DNA of 64,000 nt from Streptomyces sp. 840.1 (GCF_003751445.1 NZ_RJUU01000004.1:138936-202935); one strand, 5' to 3'; counted from the first letter of the stretch, positions 53,170 through 62,685 are shown. A program made the numbers and translations. The notes: generated from the sequence alone by a model not told the origin.

Positions 53170-53487
53170 ATGGACGCAACACCACATGACTCCGTGTGCG
53201 GAGCCCTGTCCCGGCTGCTGAGCACGCAGGCCGTCCAGGAGCGCAACAAGGCCCTGGCCCGAGCCCTGCTCGCCGCCGGCCACCACGGGGCGCGCTACGA
53301 GTCGCTGGTCGCGGAGAACGACCGGGTGACCGCCCGCATCACGCTCCCTGACGGCCCCGTCGCACGTGGCCTGATTGCGGAGTTCCGCTTCGACGCGCAG
53401 GGCGAGGTCAGCGAGTACCGCGACTTCCTGGTACCGGCCGGGTCGAGGCCCACCGCCGTCCCCGCCGCGTCGGCCCCGGCTGCCTGA
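53170..53487 (+). CDS. NTF2-like/SnoaL-type small protein
   Basis: A 105-residue protein with ARALLAAGHHGARYESLVAEN and GLIAEFRFDAQGEVSEYRDFL, the pattern of nuclear transport factor 2-like proteins that act as small isomerases or cyclases. The ATG follows GGGAGG. It lies downstream of the replication operon and is not obviously related to the two ActVI-A-like proteins at 9 kb. Function unknown. Confidence 0.65.
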   Translation: MDATPHDSVCGALSRLLSTQAVQERNKALARALLAAGHHGARYESLVAENDRVTARITLPDGPVARGLIAEFRFDAQGEVSEYRDFLVPAGSRPTAVPAASAPAA

Positions 53488-53650
53488 ACCGCGCACGCGT
53501 GGGGCGGCCGACGCCGCCATCGGATTCCTTATGAAAGCCCGAGGCCAATAAGGGCGCCCACGCGCGCGGGCATGCCCGCATGTACCGTTCCTGGAAGCCG
53601 ATGCCGTATGGCCACGTATGCCGCTTGTTTCGACGGGCAGACGAAGACGC

Positions 53651-54235
53651 ATGGCTGTACTGAGAAGAATCGCCCGCCCGCTGCTGGCCACCCCGTTCAT
53701 CGCCGAGGCGGAGCACGCGCTGCGCAGCCCACGCCCCCTCGCGACCGGCACTGCCCTCCGAGCGCAGCAGCTCGGCGTCACCGTTGACGACCCGCTGACA
53801 CTGGTCCGGCTCAACGCCGCAGTCCAGATCGTCGCGGGCGGAGCGCTCGCGCTGGGCCGCTTCCCTCGATCCGCCTCACTCGTCCTGGCCGCGAGCCTCG
53901 TGCCGACCACCCTGGCCGAGCATGCGTGGTGGAAGGAGAAGGACCCGGAACTGCGTAAGGACCAACAGTTCCACTTCGCCCGGCGCGTCGGCCTGTTCGG
54001 CGCGCTACTGCTCGCCGCTGCCGATGCCCACGGCAAACCGTCGGCGGCCTACCGCGCTCGTACAGCGGCGCACGCCAGCCGGAAGAAGGCCCACAGAGCC
54101 ACGGCCAAGGCAGGCGGACAGTTGCAATCGGCGATCGAAACGGTGGGCGCGAGCGCGTCCGATGCCGCCGGCGGCGCCGGCCGGGCAGTGAGCTCCGCCG
54201 CCGAGTCCGCACGCGCGATGCTGCCCGGCCAGTAG
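53651..54235 (+). CDS. DoxX-family membrane protein
   Basis: A 194-residue protein with DoxX-like hydrophobic segments (VRLNAAVQIVAGGALALG, SLVLAASLVPTTLAEHAWW, FARRVGLFGALLLAAADAH) and an Ala/Ser/Lys-rich C-terminal tail. The ATG at 53651 is taken as the start because it puts the family's N-terminal FIAEAEHALRSP near the front. DoxX proteins are small integral membrane proteins linked to redox stress in actinobacteria. Confidence 0.75.
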   Translation: MAVLRRIARPLLATPFIAEAEHALRSPRPLATGTALRAQQLGVTVDDPLTLVRLNAAVQIVAGGALALGRFPRSASLVLAASLVPTTLAEHAWWKEKDPELRKDQQFHFARRVGLFGALLLAAADAHGKPSAAYRARTAAHASRKKAHRATAKAGGQLQSAIETVGASASDAAGGAGRAVSSAAESARAMLPGQ

Positions 54236-54426
54236 GAGGCGTGACGGGCGGGAGAGGTACCTCACGGGTCGGTCTTCCGCTCGCCCCGTCTGATCTGCGT
54301 ATTGACGGGCAGGAGAGGCTACGCCGCAGTGGCGGGTCGCCCGACCCGCCCCGGCGGCGACCCGGACAGGTACGTCAACCGAACGGGCCGGTGAACCGAA
54401 GCGACGCCGACGGAAGGTCACTATCT

Positions 54427-54927
54427 ATGTCTCCTGTGACGGAGCAATGGGCCGATGTACTCACAACCCACTTCGCGCTCGGTGAAGAACTCCCTGCCGT
54501 ACGGGCAGCGGCGGTCTACTCGGCCGAATCGGGATTCTTCGCCGTGGCCGGCCGCGACGGCGAGAACGGCCGACCGCACTTCGCCCCCGCCGGTGGGACC
54601 GGTGCACAACCGGGCTCAGACGCTTTCGACCCCTCCCGCCTCGAAGCCCTGTGGACGGCCGGCGAAGAGAACGCACCTCCTCCGCTCCTCCGCCTCGGCG
54701 AGGTCGTGTGGCGCCGTGAAAGCCTGGAGCAGGTCACGGATGCGGTGACCGGTACCGAACTCGACCTGGTGCTGCTTCGTGAGGGGAACCGAAGCATGTG
54801 GGTGGTACGGACCCGGCAGGGCATCTGCATCTTCGCGCTGGTCGACGGGACCAACGAGGGCCACGTGGCCGAAGCCCGCTCATTCGCTCTCGACTTCGAC
54901 TCCTTCCTGGTCGGCCAGGGGTACTGA
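54427..54927 (+). CDS. Hypothetical protein
   Basis: A 166-residue soluble protein with no motif I recognise. The sequence looks genuine: VTEQWADVLTTHFALGEEL near the start and GICIFALVDGTNEGHVAEARSFALDFDSFLVG at the end. The ATG at 54427 has GGAAGG upstream. A tetratricopeptide, sensor or immunity role cannot be argued from sequence. Confidence 0.65.
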   Translation: MSPVTEQWADVLTTHFALGEELPAVRAAAVYSAESGFFAVAGRDGENGRPHFAPAGGTGAQPGSDAFDPSRLEALWTAGEENAPPPLLRLGEVVWRRESLEQVTDAVTGTELDLVLLREGNRSMWVVRTRQGICIFALVDGTNEGHVAEARSFALDFDSFLVGQGY

Positions 54928-55059
54928 TTCCGGAGATGGGCCCGGTTGTCGCACTGAGCCTCTTCCATCTTGGTCAGGCGGCGAGTTCGAGGGTGACGAC
55001 GGCTATGATCCGGGCGGTGCTGCGACGGACCAGCCCGGCCGGAAGCGGCATTACGGCTC

Positions 55060-55533
55060 GGACATGACAGGCCACCGCGCCGCATCGGCCGGCGCCACGT
55101 CAGCCGGACCAGGGTGAGCGTCGCCGCCAGGAACAGAACCTGCGTGACGGTGCGGGGGAGCAGCTGGTCCCACCACGAAAGGCCCGGCTCGGAGAGCGCC
55201 CACGCCACGTTGGCGGGGAACACGGCTACGAGGAGAGCGCTCAGCCCGAGCCCCGCCCAGGGAACGAGACGCGGAGCCAACACGCCCAGCGCCACCGCCG
55301 AGTTCGAGCACACCGCTTGCCGTGACGAGCAGTTCCGGGCGGGGCAGCCCGCTCGGCACCATGACGATGAGCTCGGCGCGCATGCCGGCGAAGTGGACGG
55401 TTCCCGTCAGCAGGAACATCGCGCAGAGCCCCGCGCGCAGGGCGAGTTCGAGGCTCCGGGCGCGGCGGAGCCACAGGGCGTTCACCGCAAAGGTGAAGCC
55501 GGCCACGACGACCAGGGTGATCAGGGGTTCCAT
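55060..55533 (-). pseudogene. DoxX-like membrane protein gene, frameshifted
   Basis: From the ATG at 55533 the frame encodes MEPLITLVVVAGFTFAVNAL and LLTGTVHFAGMRAELIVMVP, then shifts near 55305. The continuation (VALGVLAPRLVPWAGLGLSAL, VAWALSEPGLSWWDQLLPRT) is in another frame and runs on without a nearby stop. A normal protein of about 150 residues is thus broken by one frameshift and has lost its natural end. Confidence 0.65.
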
Positions 55534-55566
55534 GGTGCTCCTCCCGGCATGAGTGGCGGCGACGCG

Positions 55567-55848
55567 TCACAGCATTGACTGCGAACGCCGTACGGTCTCG
55601 GCGTCGATCTCCTGGATCTGTACGGCGTGCAGGCTGATCATGATCAGCAGGGCGATCAGGGACCGTCCGGAGACCGCCGCCCTGATCCGCTCGGCGCCCG
55701 CGTCGGCCCCCTGCGGCGGCACGCGGAAGTGCTGGTGACGTCCGGCGTGAGCGGTGATGAACTCCCAGATGTCGCGATGGCACAGCAGATCGACGGAGGA
55801 GACCCGGGCGGCCTGCTTCAGCAGCTTGCTGTGCTCCCCGTCGACCAC
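55567..55848 (-). CDS. Possible small hypothetical protein
   Basis: A 93-residue frame with some protein-like character (EHSKLLKQAARVSSVDLLCH and RSLIALLIMISLHAVQIQEI). No family recognised and the flanks are broken genes, so it may be a remnant. Confidence 0.3.
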   Translation of the reverse strand: MVDGEHSKLLKQAARVSSVDLLCHRDIWEFITAHAGRHQHFRVPPQGADAGAERIRAAVSGRSLIALLIMISLHAVQIQEIDAETVRRSQSML

Positions 55849-55907
55849 CGCGGCCTCTCCCGTGCTGCGTCAGGCCTGGTGAGCTCTTGCACTGCGTCCG
55901 GCCGGTT

Positions 55908-56114
55908 TCAGCGGAAGCGCCAGTCGGTGAAGACCTGTTCGGCGTCGGCTTCGACGACGTCCCGCAGGTCTTCGTCATCGTCCGGGGCATCCAGACCGAG
56001 GGCAGTAAGGACGTGCCGGTAGTACTGGTAGGCGAAGAGCAGGTCCCCCGCTGCCAGCAGGGAGGTCAGGAGCGGCTCGTCACCGGCCGTGGACCGGTCG
56101 ACCTGGACCGGCAC
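55908..56114 (-). CDS. Short hypothetical or C-terminal remnant
   Basis: A 68-residue acidic frame (LLTSLLAAGDLLFAYQYYRHVL, DDDEDLRDVVEADAEQVFTD) with a plausible stop. It begins at a weak GTG and looks like the end of a larger protein whose front has been lost. No family recognised. Confidence 0.35.
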   Translation of the reverse strand: MPVQVDRSTAGDEPLLTSLLAAGDLLFAYQYYRHVLTALGLDAPDDDEDLRDVVEADAEQVFTDWRFR

Positions 56115-56263
56115 CTGGGCGCGTTCGTTGCTGCTGAGGGAAGGGAGCGCGGAGCCGAGCTGGTGCTCCAGTCGCTACCAGCTGGTCGTGGTCCGCCACC
56201 AGCGCGGCGTCGTACTGCTCCACGGCCCAACGCCGCACCACGCAGGGGAGCAGGAACCAGTTG

Positions 56264-57184
56264 CTAGTGCTGGGTCGGCTCCGGCAGTTCGGAGGTGACG
56301 GCGCGGATGGCGTTCCGGAGCCAGCGCTGCCCCAGGTCGCCGTCGAGCCGGGGGTGCCAGGCCATCAGGTAGCCCAGTGGGCGGATTTCCTCGGGAGCGG
56401 GCAGGATTCGGATGCCGGGATCCGGGCGTTGCTCCGCGAGTAGCCGCGCGGGCAGTGTGAGGATCAGCCGGGTGCCCGGGACCGAGCGCAGGGCCAGCGA
56501 ATGGTAGGGGACGGTCAGCCCGGCCCGGCGGTGCTCTCCGAGGTCTTCCAGGCGTTGCTCGATCGCGGTCTGCCGCTCGCCGATGGTGCCGACGATGACA
56601 TGGGTGGCGCCCAAGTACTCCTCCAGGGCGATCGCCGGACGTTCGGCGAGCGGGTGGTCGGCGGAGAGTACGCAGACGAACCGGTCCTCGAGGAGAAGTT
56701 CGGTGCGCAGGGCGGGGAGTGGCGTTGATCTGGCGAAGAACACCAGGTCGACGACCCCCCGGTCGAGGTCCTCGTAGATGGCGTCGTGCCAGGTGCGGAA
56801 GTGCAGCGTGGAGCGCGGCGACTCCCGGAACACACGCTGGAAGACCGCGGGCGCGAACACCTGGGTGAAGTCGGTCCCCGCGACCCGAAAGGTCTCGGCG
56901 GCCTCGGCGGGGTCGAACCCTTCCGGGGCGAACAGGCTCTCCAGCCGCGGCAGGACTGCCCGCAGCTGACGCTGGAGGCGCTCGGCGCGCGGGGTGAGGC
57001 GGTACCCGCCCGGCGTGCGCACCAGCAGCTCGTCGCCGAGGGTGTCCCGCAGCCGCTGCAGGGCCCTGCTCATCGCAGGCTGGCTCATTCCGGCGACTTC
57101 GGCGGCGCGCGAGACATGCCGCTCCTCCAGCAGCGCGGCCAGCGGAGCCAGCAGATTGAGGTCGACCCGTTCGATATGCGTCAT
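56264..57184 (-). CDS. LysR-family transcriptional regulator
   Basis: A 306-residue LysR protein with the N-terminal helix-turn-helix DLNLLAPLAALLEERHVSRAAEVAGMSQ and SRALQRLRDTLGDELLVRTP and a periplasmic-binding-like effector domain. It is divergent from the SDR operon that begins at 57.3 kb, and the 134-bp gap has an AT-rich stretch next to the LysR start (AATAATCTATATCC), the usual place for LysR sites. It likely controls that operon in response to a small molecule. Confidence 0.92.
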   Translation of the reverse strand: MTHIERVDLNLLAPLAALLEERHVSRAAEVAGMSQPAMSRALQRLRDTLGDELLVRTPGGYRLTPRAERLQRQLRAVLPRLESLFAPEGFDPAEAAETFRVAGTDFTQVFAPAVFQRVFRESPRSTLHFRTWHDAIYEDLDRGVVDLVFFARSTPLPALRTELLLEDRFVCVLSADHPLAERPAIALEEYLGATHVIVGTIGERQTAIEQRLEDLGEHRRAGLTVPYHSLALRSVPGTRLILTLPARLLAEQRPDPGIRILPAPEEIRPLGYLMAWHPRLDGDLGQRWLRNAIRAVTSELPEPTQH

Positions 57185-57318
57185 GTGAATAATCTATATC
57201 CTGACGATGCATTGGACAAATAGTTGCAGGCGGCGGAGGGTTGATCCAGTCGCCGGGCGGACCGCCCGCGAACCACACGGTGCCAGGCGTCCGTCCGGAC
57301 GCCGGATCAGGAGCAGTG

Positions 57319-58080
57319 ATGAACGGCGCGGTATTGCAGCACGGAACCAGCCGGCCCCGGGTGGCTGTGGTGACCGGCGGCTCGGGCGGAATCGGGGGCG
57401 CGGTCGCGCACCGGCTGGCTGCGGACGGCATGGCAGTCGTCGTCCACTACGCGGGTAGCGCGACGAAGGCCGAGGCGGTCGTCGAGTCGGTGATCGCAGC
57501 CGGCGGCACGGCGGTGGCCCTGCCCGGCGACGTCGCCGAACCGGCGGAGATGACCGGGCTCTTCGACGCCGTCGAGGAACGTTTCGGCGGCGTCGACGTG
57601 GTCGTCAACACCGCGGGGATTATGCTGCTGGCCCCGCTCGCCGAGATGGAGCTGGAAGCCTTCGACCGGATGCACCGGGTCAACGTCCGCGGCACCTTCG
57701 TGGTCTCCCGGCTCGCGGCCCACAGGCTGCGCCCCGGCGGCGCGCTGATCAACTTCTCCACCTCGGTGACCCGGCTCCAGCAGCCCGGCTACGGCGGATA
57801 CGCGGCGACCAAGGGCGCGGTCGAGGCCATGACCCTGATCCTGGCACGCGAACTGCGCGGCCGGGACGTCACCGTCAACGCGGTGGCCCCCGGACCGACC
57901 GCGACACCGCTTTTCGCCGAGGGCAAGAGCGAGGAGCTGATCGCCCGGATCGCCGCCGCCGCACCCCTGGAGCGGCTCGGCACACCCGAGGACATCGCCG
58001 AGGCCGTCGCCTTTCTGGCCGGGTCCGCCGGCCGCTGGGTCAACGGCCAGGTGCTGTACAGCAACGGCGGCATCGCCTGA
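57319..58080 (+). CDS. Short-chain dehydrogenase/reductase
   Basis: A 253-residue SDR with TGGSGGIGGAVAHRLAADG, NTAGIMLLAPLAEME, the Ser near STSVTRLQQPGYGGYAATKG (YxxxK) and AVAPGPTATPLF. The ATG follows AGGAG. It is first in a rightward set with another SDR, a hydrolase and an oxidoreductase under the divergent LysR. This looks like a catabolic or detoxification operon. Substrate unknown. Confidence 0.9.
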   Translation: MNGAVLQHGTSRPRVAVVTGGSGGIGGAVAHRLAADGMAVVVHYAGSATKAEAVVESVIAAGGTAVALPGDVAEPAEMTGLFDAVEERFGGVDVVVNTAGIMLLAPLAEMELEAFDRMHRVNVRGTFVVSRLAAHRLRPGGALINFSTSVTRLQQPGYGGYAATKGAVEAMTLILARELRGRDVTVNAVAPGPTATPLFAEGKSEELIARIAAAAPLERLGTPEDIAEAVAFLAGSAGRWVNGQVLYSNGGIA

Positions 58081-58152
58081 CCCTCGCCACCCCTTCCGCC
58101 TCTCTTCTCCCTCTCCGTTCCTCCCCTTCACCCCTCCGACAGGAGACCCACC

Positions 58153-59046
58153 ATGTCGACTGTGCTCATCACGGGCGCCGCCACCGGTATTGGCAACCTC
58201 ACCGCGCGAGCCCTGGCACGGGCCGGCCACCGCGTCTACGCCTCGATGCGGGCCCCCGGCGGCCGCAACGCCGCCCGCGCCGAGGACCTGCACCGCCTGG
58301 CCGCGGCCGAACGCCTCGACCTGCACGTGATCGAACTCGACGTCACCTCCCAGGAGTCCGCCGACAGCGCGGTGGCGGCCGTGCTCGAGAACGCGGGAGC
58401 GCTCGACGTCGTCATCCACAACGCCGGGCACCTGGTCACCGGCTACGTCGAGGCCTTCACCGCCGAGGAGATCGCCCACCTGGTCGACGTCAACACCCTC
58501 GGCGTCCAACGGCTCAACCGCGCCGCGCTGCCGCACCTGCGCGGGCAGGGCAGCGGCACCCTCCTCTACGTGGGCAGCACCATCCCGGTGACCACCCCGC
58601 CGTTCCTCGGTCCGTACGTGGTGTCGAAGGCGGCGATGGACGCACTGGCCCTGGTGACCTCCTACGAGGTGGCCCCGCTCGGCATCGAGACGGTGATCGT
58701 CATGCCGGGAGCCTTCACCCACGGCACCAACCACTTCCCCAGCGCAGGACGGCCCGCGGATGCCACCGGTGTCACCGCCGGCTACCGGGCCCTGGACCCG
58801 CTGGTCGCCCGCAACGAGCAGGCCACGGAAGGCTTGTTCGCCCCGGGCATGCAGGCAGACCCCTCGGTCGTGGCCAAGGAGATCACCAGGATCCTGTCCC
58901 TGCCCTTCGGCGAGCGCCCTTTCCGCAGCGTGGTGGACCTGACCAACTCCCTGGTCGAGCAGGCCAACTCCGCGGTGCTCAAGGCTCGCACGGACTTCGT
59001 GCGGCGCATGGGCTTCGAGGATGTCCTGCACGTCACCCGAGCGTAG
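58153..59046 (+). CDS. Short-chain dehydrogenase/reductase (second)
   Basis: A 297-residue SDR with TGAATGIGNLTARALARAG, HNAGHLVTGYVE, Ser in YVGSTIPVTTPPF and YVVSKAAMDALALV. The ATG follows AGGAG. It is followed closely by the hydrolase. It may act on a related intermediate to the first SDR. Confidence 0.9.
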   Translation: MSTVLITGAATGIGNLTARALARAGHRVYASMRAPGGRNAARAEDLHRLAAAERLDLHVIELDVTSQESADSAVAAVLENAGALDVVIHNAGHLVTGYVEAFTAEEIAHLVDVNTLGVQRLNRAALPHLRGQGSGTLLYVGSTIPVTTPPFLGPYVVSKAAMDALALVTSYEVAPLGIETVIVMPGAFTHGTNHFPSAGRPADATGVTAGYRALDPLVARNEQATEGLFAPGMQADPSVVAKEITRILSLPFGERPFRSVVDLTNSLVEQANSAVLKARTDFVRRMGFEDVLHVTRA

Positions 59047-59105
59047 GCCGTCCGCACCCGTTCTGTCACCGATCGCATCACCTCCCCTCGTAAGGAAACG
59101 ACGAC

Positions 59106-60014
59106 ATGACCCGCAGTCAGCTGGACTCCGTCTCCGATCTCTTGCTGAACTCGCCGCTGGACCTGGGCGGCGACGTGGCGAAGATGCGCCGCGTCTTCGA
59201 CGAGATACTCGGCGCCGCGCCGCTGCCCGGCGACGTCCGCACCCGGACCACCGACCTGGGCGGGGTACCCGCCGTCGAGGTGCGCGCCGGCGCCGCCGCG
59301 CCGACGGCCGCCACCGTGCTGTACTTCCACGGCGGCGCCTATGCGATCGGCTCCGCCGCCGCCAGCGTCGGCCTGGTCTCCGAGATCGCCCGGCGGACCG
59401 CGGCCACCGCACTGTCCGTCGACTACCGGCTCGCCCCCGAACATCCCTTCCCGGCCGCGGTGGACGACGCACTGGCCGCCTACCGGGCGCTGCTCGACCG
59501 AGGCGTCCCGGCCGGCTCGACCGCGGTCACCGGCGAGTCGGCCGGCGGCGGCCTCGCCCTCGCCCTGCTGCTGGCGATCCGGGACGCGGGGCTGCCGCAG
59601 CCGTCGTCCGCGACCGTCCTGTCCCCATGGACTGACCTCACCCAGTCAGGCGGCACCATGACCACCCGGGCCGACGCGGATCCGGCGCTCACCCGCCGGG
59701 CCCTTCAGACCAGGGCCGCCGACTACCTCGCCGGGGCGGATCCACGCACCCCGCTGGCCAGCCCGCTCCATGCCGATCTGCGCGGACTGCCACCGCTGCT
59801 GATCCAGGCCGGCGGCCGGGAGATCCTGCTCGACGACGCCCTGCGGCTGGCCGCACGGGCCGCCCACGCCGACGTCCCGGTCACCCTGCGGACCTTCCCC
59901 GGAGCGCCGCACGTCTTCCAGGGCTTCGCCCCGCTCGTCGAAGAAGCGACGCAGGCCCTCGACCAGGTCGCCGCCTTCATCAACGGCCATATCCGGCCGG
60001 AGGGACGCCCGTGA
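59106..60014 (+). CDS. Alpha/beta hydrolase of the HSL family
   Basis: A 302-residue esterase with the HGGAYAIGSA oxyanion motif, the nucleophile in GESAGGGLALALL, the acid within ILLDDALRLA and the His in PHVFQGFAPL. Hormone-sensitive-lipase-type bacterial esterases cleave small esters. The start is an ATG preceded by AAGGAAACG. It overlaps the truncated oxidoreductase by 4 bp. Confidence 0.9.
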   Translation: MTRSQLDSVSDLLLNSPLDLGGDVAKMRRVFDEILGAAPLPGDVRTRTTDLGGVPAVEVRAGAAAPTAATVLYFHGGAYAIGSAAASVGLVSEIARRTAATALSVDYRLAPEHPFPAAVDDALAAYRALLDRGVPAGSTAVTGESAGGGLALALLLAIRDAGLPQPSSATVLSPWTDLTQSGGTMTTRADADPALTRRALQTRAADYLAGADPRTPLASPLHADLRGLPPLLIQAGGREILLDDALRLAARAAHADVPVTLRTFPGAPHVFQGFAPLVEEATQALDQVAAFINGHIRPEGRP

Positions 60015-60295
60015 AAGCCGTACGTTTCCGCCGCTACGGAGACATCGACGTGCTCGGCGTCGAGGACGTCGAACCGCGTCCGCTGGGCCCACGCGACGTG
60101 CTGGTACAGGTGCGGGCCGCCGGGATCAACCAGGGCGAGGCCAAGATCCGTACCGGGGCCCTGCACGAGCGGTTCCCCGCGACGTTCCCCTCCGGACAAG
60201 GCAGCGACCTCGCCGGCACCGTCGCCGCGACCGGATACGTGGCCCGCCTCGGGCCATGGCCCATCATTCAGCTGGTGACCGGGCCAGGTCGGTGA
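60011..60295 (+). pseudogene. Truncated quinone oxidoreductase/MDR gene
   Basis: The first 80 residues (MKAVRFRRYGDIDVLGVEDV, VLVQVRAAGINQGEAKIRTG, GQGSDLAGTV) are a normal zinc-independent MDR start. Near 60235 the sequence departs and ends after a few unrelated codons. The Rossmann and C-terminal domains are absent. A recombination or insertion event must lie at this point. Confidence 0.75.
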
Positions 60296-60349
60296 CACCG
60301 TGACGGGTTCACTCGGACGTGCGGGCGCCCGAAGCCTGACGCAGTCCGC

Positions 60350-61014
60350 TCAGGACGTGCGCGCCTGGTTGGGTGTGCCGTCCAGGGAGTAAGGGACCTG
60401 ACCGAAGGTGATCTTCTCGTCGTCGTAGTCGAAGGTCATGGCGGTGGCGAGTGCCTCCCACCGGCCGGTGCTGCGCCCGCAGTGCTCCAGCAGGATCTTC
60501 AGAGCGATCTCGGATTCGTGGCGGGTGAGGACCTCATCGGCGGGGATCTGGCGCAGGTGCTGAAGGGTGTGGTGTCGGGACTTGACCAGGGCCCGGTAGA
60601 CCTCGGAGCGCAGGAGGCTTTCGTCGACGATGCGGATCCGGTCGGGCTCGGTGTGGGGGAGACGACGGCCGGCTGGTCCAGGGCGGCGAGCTGGGCGCAG
60701 GCCCCGGCGAGGTGGTCGGGGTTGGCGCTGAGGAGGGCCAGGCCCTCGGTGAGGCGCCGGACACGGCCGTCGAACTCGTAGTCGCCCTCCTTCTTCTCGG
60801 ACACGCTGAGCAGCTGGCCGCGGGTCACGAGGGCGGCGGCGGCCGCGTGCAGCTGTTCGGCGGCCAGGGTCGCCAGGCGCGGGTTGTTGTCGATGTGGTG
60901 CAGGGTCCTGCGGGCTGCCACGTGCGGGTTGGGCAGGTTGGCCAGCTCGGGCTCTTCGACCACGCCCACCATGGTTTTGTTCACGGCAGCAGCAGCGACT
61001 AGCGCCCGGTACAT
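60350..61014 (-). pseudogene. Frameshifted hypothetical protein
   Basis: Two collinear blocks in different frames join near 60655: VNKTMVGVVEEPELANLPNP to LAALDQPAVV, then RIRIVDESLLRSEVYRALVK to TFDYDDEKITFGQVPYSLD and a stop at 60350. Restoring one frame gives about 220 residues. I do not recognise the family. A single frameshift (mutation or assembly error) broke it. Confidence 0.55.
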
Positions 61015-61122
61015 GTCAATAGGTCTTGGGGGCGAGTCTGATCCTCTTCAGGGAGGACGTACGTCATGATCACGACAAACTATTCTTCCATGTCGGAAAG
61101 TTGATACGAATGGGGAGAGTGC

Positions 61123-61464
61123 ATGATCAGCACGGTCAAGAAGTTCAGCACCACCGCGTCGGCGATCGGTCTGCTGGCCGCCGGCCTGACGTTCGGTGTC
61201 GCTCCGTCGGCACAGGCGGCCATCGGACCGAGTGGCTGCAGCGCTTACGTGTCGACCACCAACAGTCACGTCGCTGTGGGTTGGTGCAACTCGGGCAACG
61301 GAACGTGGAACGTCCAGGCGTGGTGCGGTGGCGCGGGAGGCGTCAACGGCCCGTACAAGGGCACCCCCGGCCGTCGTAGCGGTGGCACGGAGCAGGCCGC
61401 CACGCTCAACTGCGGTTCCTCCGGCTACCCGTACGACATGTCGGTCGTGAACATCAAGGCCTGA
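61123..61464 (+). CDS. Small secreted protein with four cysteines
   Basis: A 113-residue protein with a Sec signal peptide (FSTTASAIGLLAAGLTFGVA, cleavage after AQA) and a mature part containing four Cys residues (SGCSAY, GWCNSG, AWCGGA, LNCGSS) spaced for two disulfides. The ATG follows GGGGAGA. Such small extracellular proteins in Streptomyces are often protease inhibitors, carbohydrate binders or toxin-like. None of these is demonstrated. Confidence 0.75.
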   Translation: MISTVKKFSTTASAIGLLAAGLTFGVAPSAQAAIGPSGCSAYVSTTNSHVAVGWCNSGNGTWNVQAWCGGAGGVNGPYKGTPGRRSGGTEQAATLNCGSSGYPYDMSVVNIKA

Positions 61465-61499
61465 CCGGGAACCGGAAGGAATACCCCGAAGGCCAGAAC

Positions 61500-61760
61500 G
61501 CCTCCGGTTCGAGGCGGCCGGGATGTTCGTACCCCGGCCGCCTCTCCGTGCTGGCCGTCGCCGAACACGCCCGCGGCCAAGACATCGCCGCCACCCTCCT
61601 CAAGCGGACCTGGCAGGTCCACCATGAGCTCGGCTACTTCCTGCCGTACGGCTCGTACGAGGTCGACCGCGACCTCGCCGCCACCCGGGCCGGCTACACC
61701 GCCCACGCACCCGGCGAAACCTTCCCCCTGGGCGCGAGCCGCTCGGGGCTCACCACGGGA
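61500..61760 (+). pseudogene. Protein-coding remnant
   Basis: The plus frame LAVAEHARGQDIAATLLKRT, then VHHELGYFLPYGSYEVDRDL, looks like the end of an acetyltransferase-like or similar enzyme but has no start and no proper continuation. Assignment very tentative. Confidence 0.3.
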
Positions 61761-61784
61761 GGATCCCGCGGACGTTCCGGAAGG

Positions 61785-62534
61785 TCAGGGTGTGGGCGAG
61801 GCCTCGGTGAGTGCCATCCAGTTTCGGACCGTCTCTTGGTGTGAGCCGCTCGCCGTGCTTGCAGCCACTTTTTCAGCGGCGTCGACGGAGCACGGCGTCC
61901 CTGCTCGGGTGAGCAGGGCGAGCGGCCAAGCGGGGCCCTCGCCGGCCGGCTCTTCGTCGAAGGCAGTCCAGTCCCAGGGGCCGTCGAATCGCCATGCCCG
62001 GCCGGCGATGTCGGCGACTTCGTCGCCCGCCTGGAGATATGCGTATGGACGCATCAGCAGGTGGAAGGTGAAGGGGATCCCGTCGCCGGGGTGGATGGTG
62101 TACCCCGAGCCATCGAGATGGCTCTCATCTGGGAACTCGCGGTAGGACAGACCTCGGCGCAGCACGGTCACGGTCTGGGTGGGATGCGGCAGCCAGGCCG
62201 TCTCCAGCGGGGGGTCGTGGTGGTCGACGACCGTTACGTGCACCACGGTGGGCGGCACGCCGACCCGGCAGACGTCTCCGGCTTTCAGCTGTTCGGCCGG
62301 AGGGTCCGTCCGGAACAGCTCAGGTTCCACCTCAGACGCAATGCTCCCGCCGCTGCCCACGCCGAGGGCGACGATCCCGTTCCAGTGCGCGAACTCGTTG
62401 CTGGTGTCGATGTCCCACCACGGCCACCGCACCGACACGTGGTCCCACGTGACACCCTGCTCGACCGTAGTAACGGTGAAGGGGCACGCGACCGACAGCA
62501 CGTCACCGGCCCGGAAGTCCCCCTCATCAAGCAT
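61785..62534 (-). CDS. Hypothetical protein
   Basis: A 249-residue acidic soluble protein with no recognised domain (SVRWPWWDIDTSNEFAHWNG, HVTVVDHHDPPLETAWLP, RAWRFDGPWDWTAFDEEP). High Trp/Asp content suggests a binding or immunity-type fold. It lies near a SUKH-type gene on the same strand and could belong to the same polymorphic-toxin immunity set, but this is a guess. Confidence 0.6.
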   Translation of the reverse strand: MLDEGDFRAGDVLSVACPFTVTTVEQGVTWDHVSVRWPWWDIDTSNEFAHWNGIVALGVGSGGSIASEVEPELFRTDPPAEQLKAGDVCRVGVPPTVVHVTVVDHHDPPLETAWLPHPTQTVTVLRRGLSYREFPDESHLDGSGYTIHPGDGIPFTFHLLMRPYAYLQAGDEVADIAGRAWRFDGPWDWTAFDEEPAGEGPAWPLALLTRAGTPCSVDAAEKVAASTASGSHQETVRNWMALTEASPTP

Positions 62535-62654
62535 GCGGTCAGGGTAGACGGGGTCTCTCGGCGGTCCACGGGGACCTACCGGTCAGGGCCCGCTCGGGCC
62601 GTGGGCCACCTGCCGCACACATGGGCCAACAAGCGTGCTCAAGGACCACCTATC

Positions 62655-62685
62655 GCGCTCAGTCACAACAGCTGCGACTGAGCGC
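62655..62685. repeat. Perfect 10-bp inverted repeat
   Basis: GCGCTCAGTC (62655-62664) and GACTGAGCGC (62676-62685) with an 11-nt loop, followed by another GCGCTCAGT at 62711-62719. Possible terminator of the leftward SUKH-type gene. Confidence 0.5.

Noticed and set aside
57307..59472. A 721-codon minus frame opposite the SDR genes
   Set aside because: Gly/Val/Arg-rich shadow of two clear SDR genes and a hydrolase on the plus strand.
60499..61014. A transposase
   Set aside because: No DDE or recombinase motif and no terminal inverted repeats; it reads as a frameshifted unknown protein.
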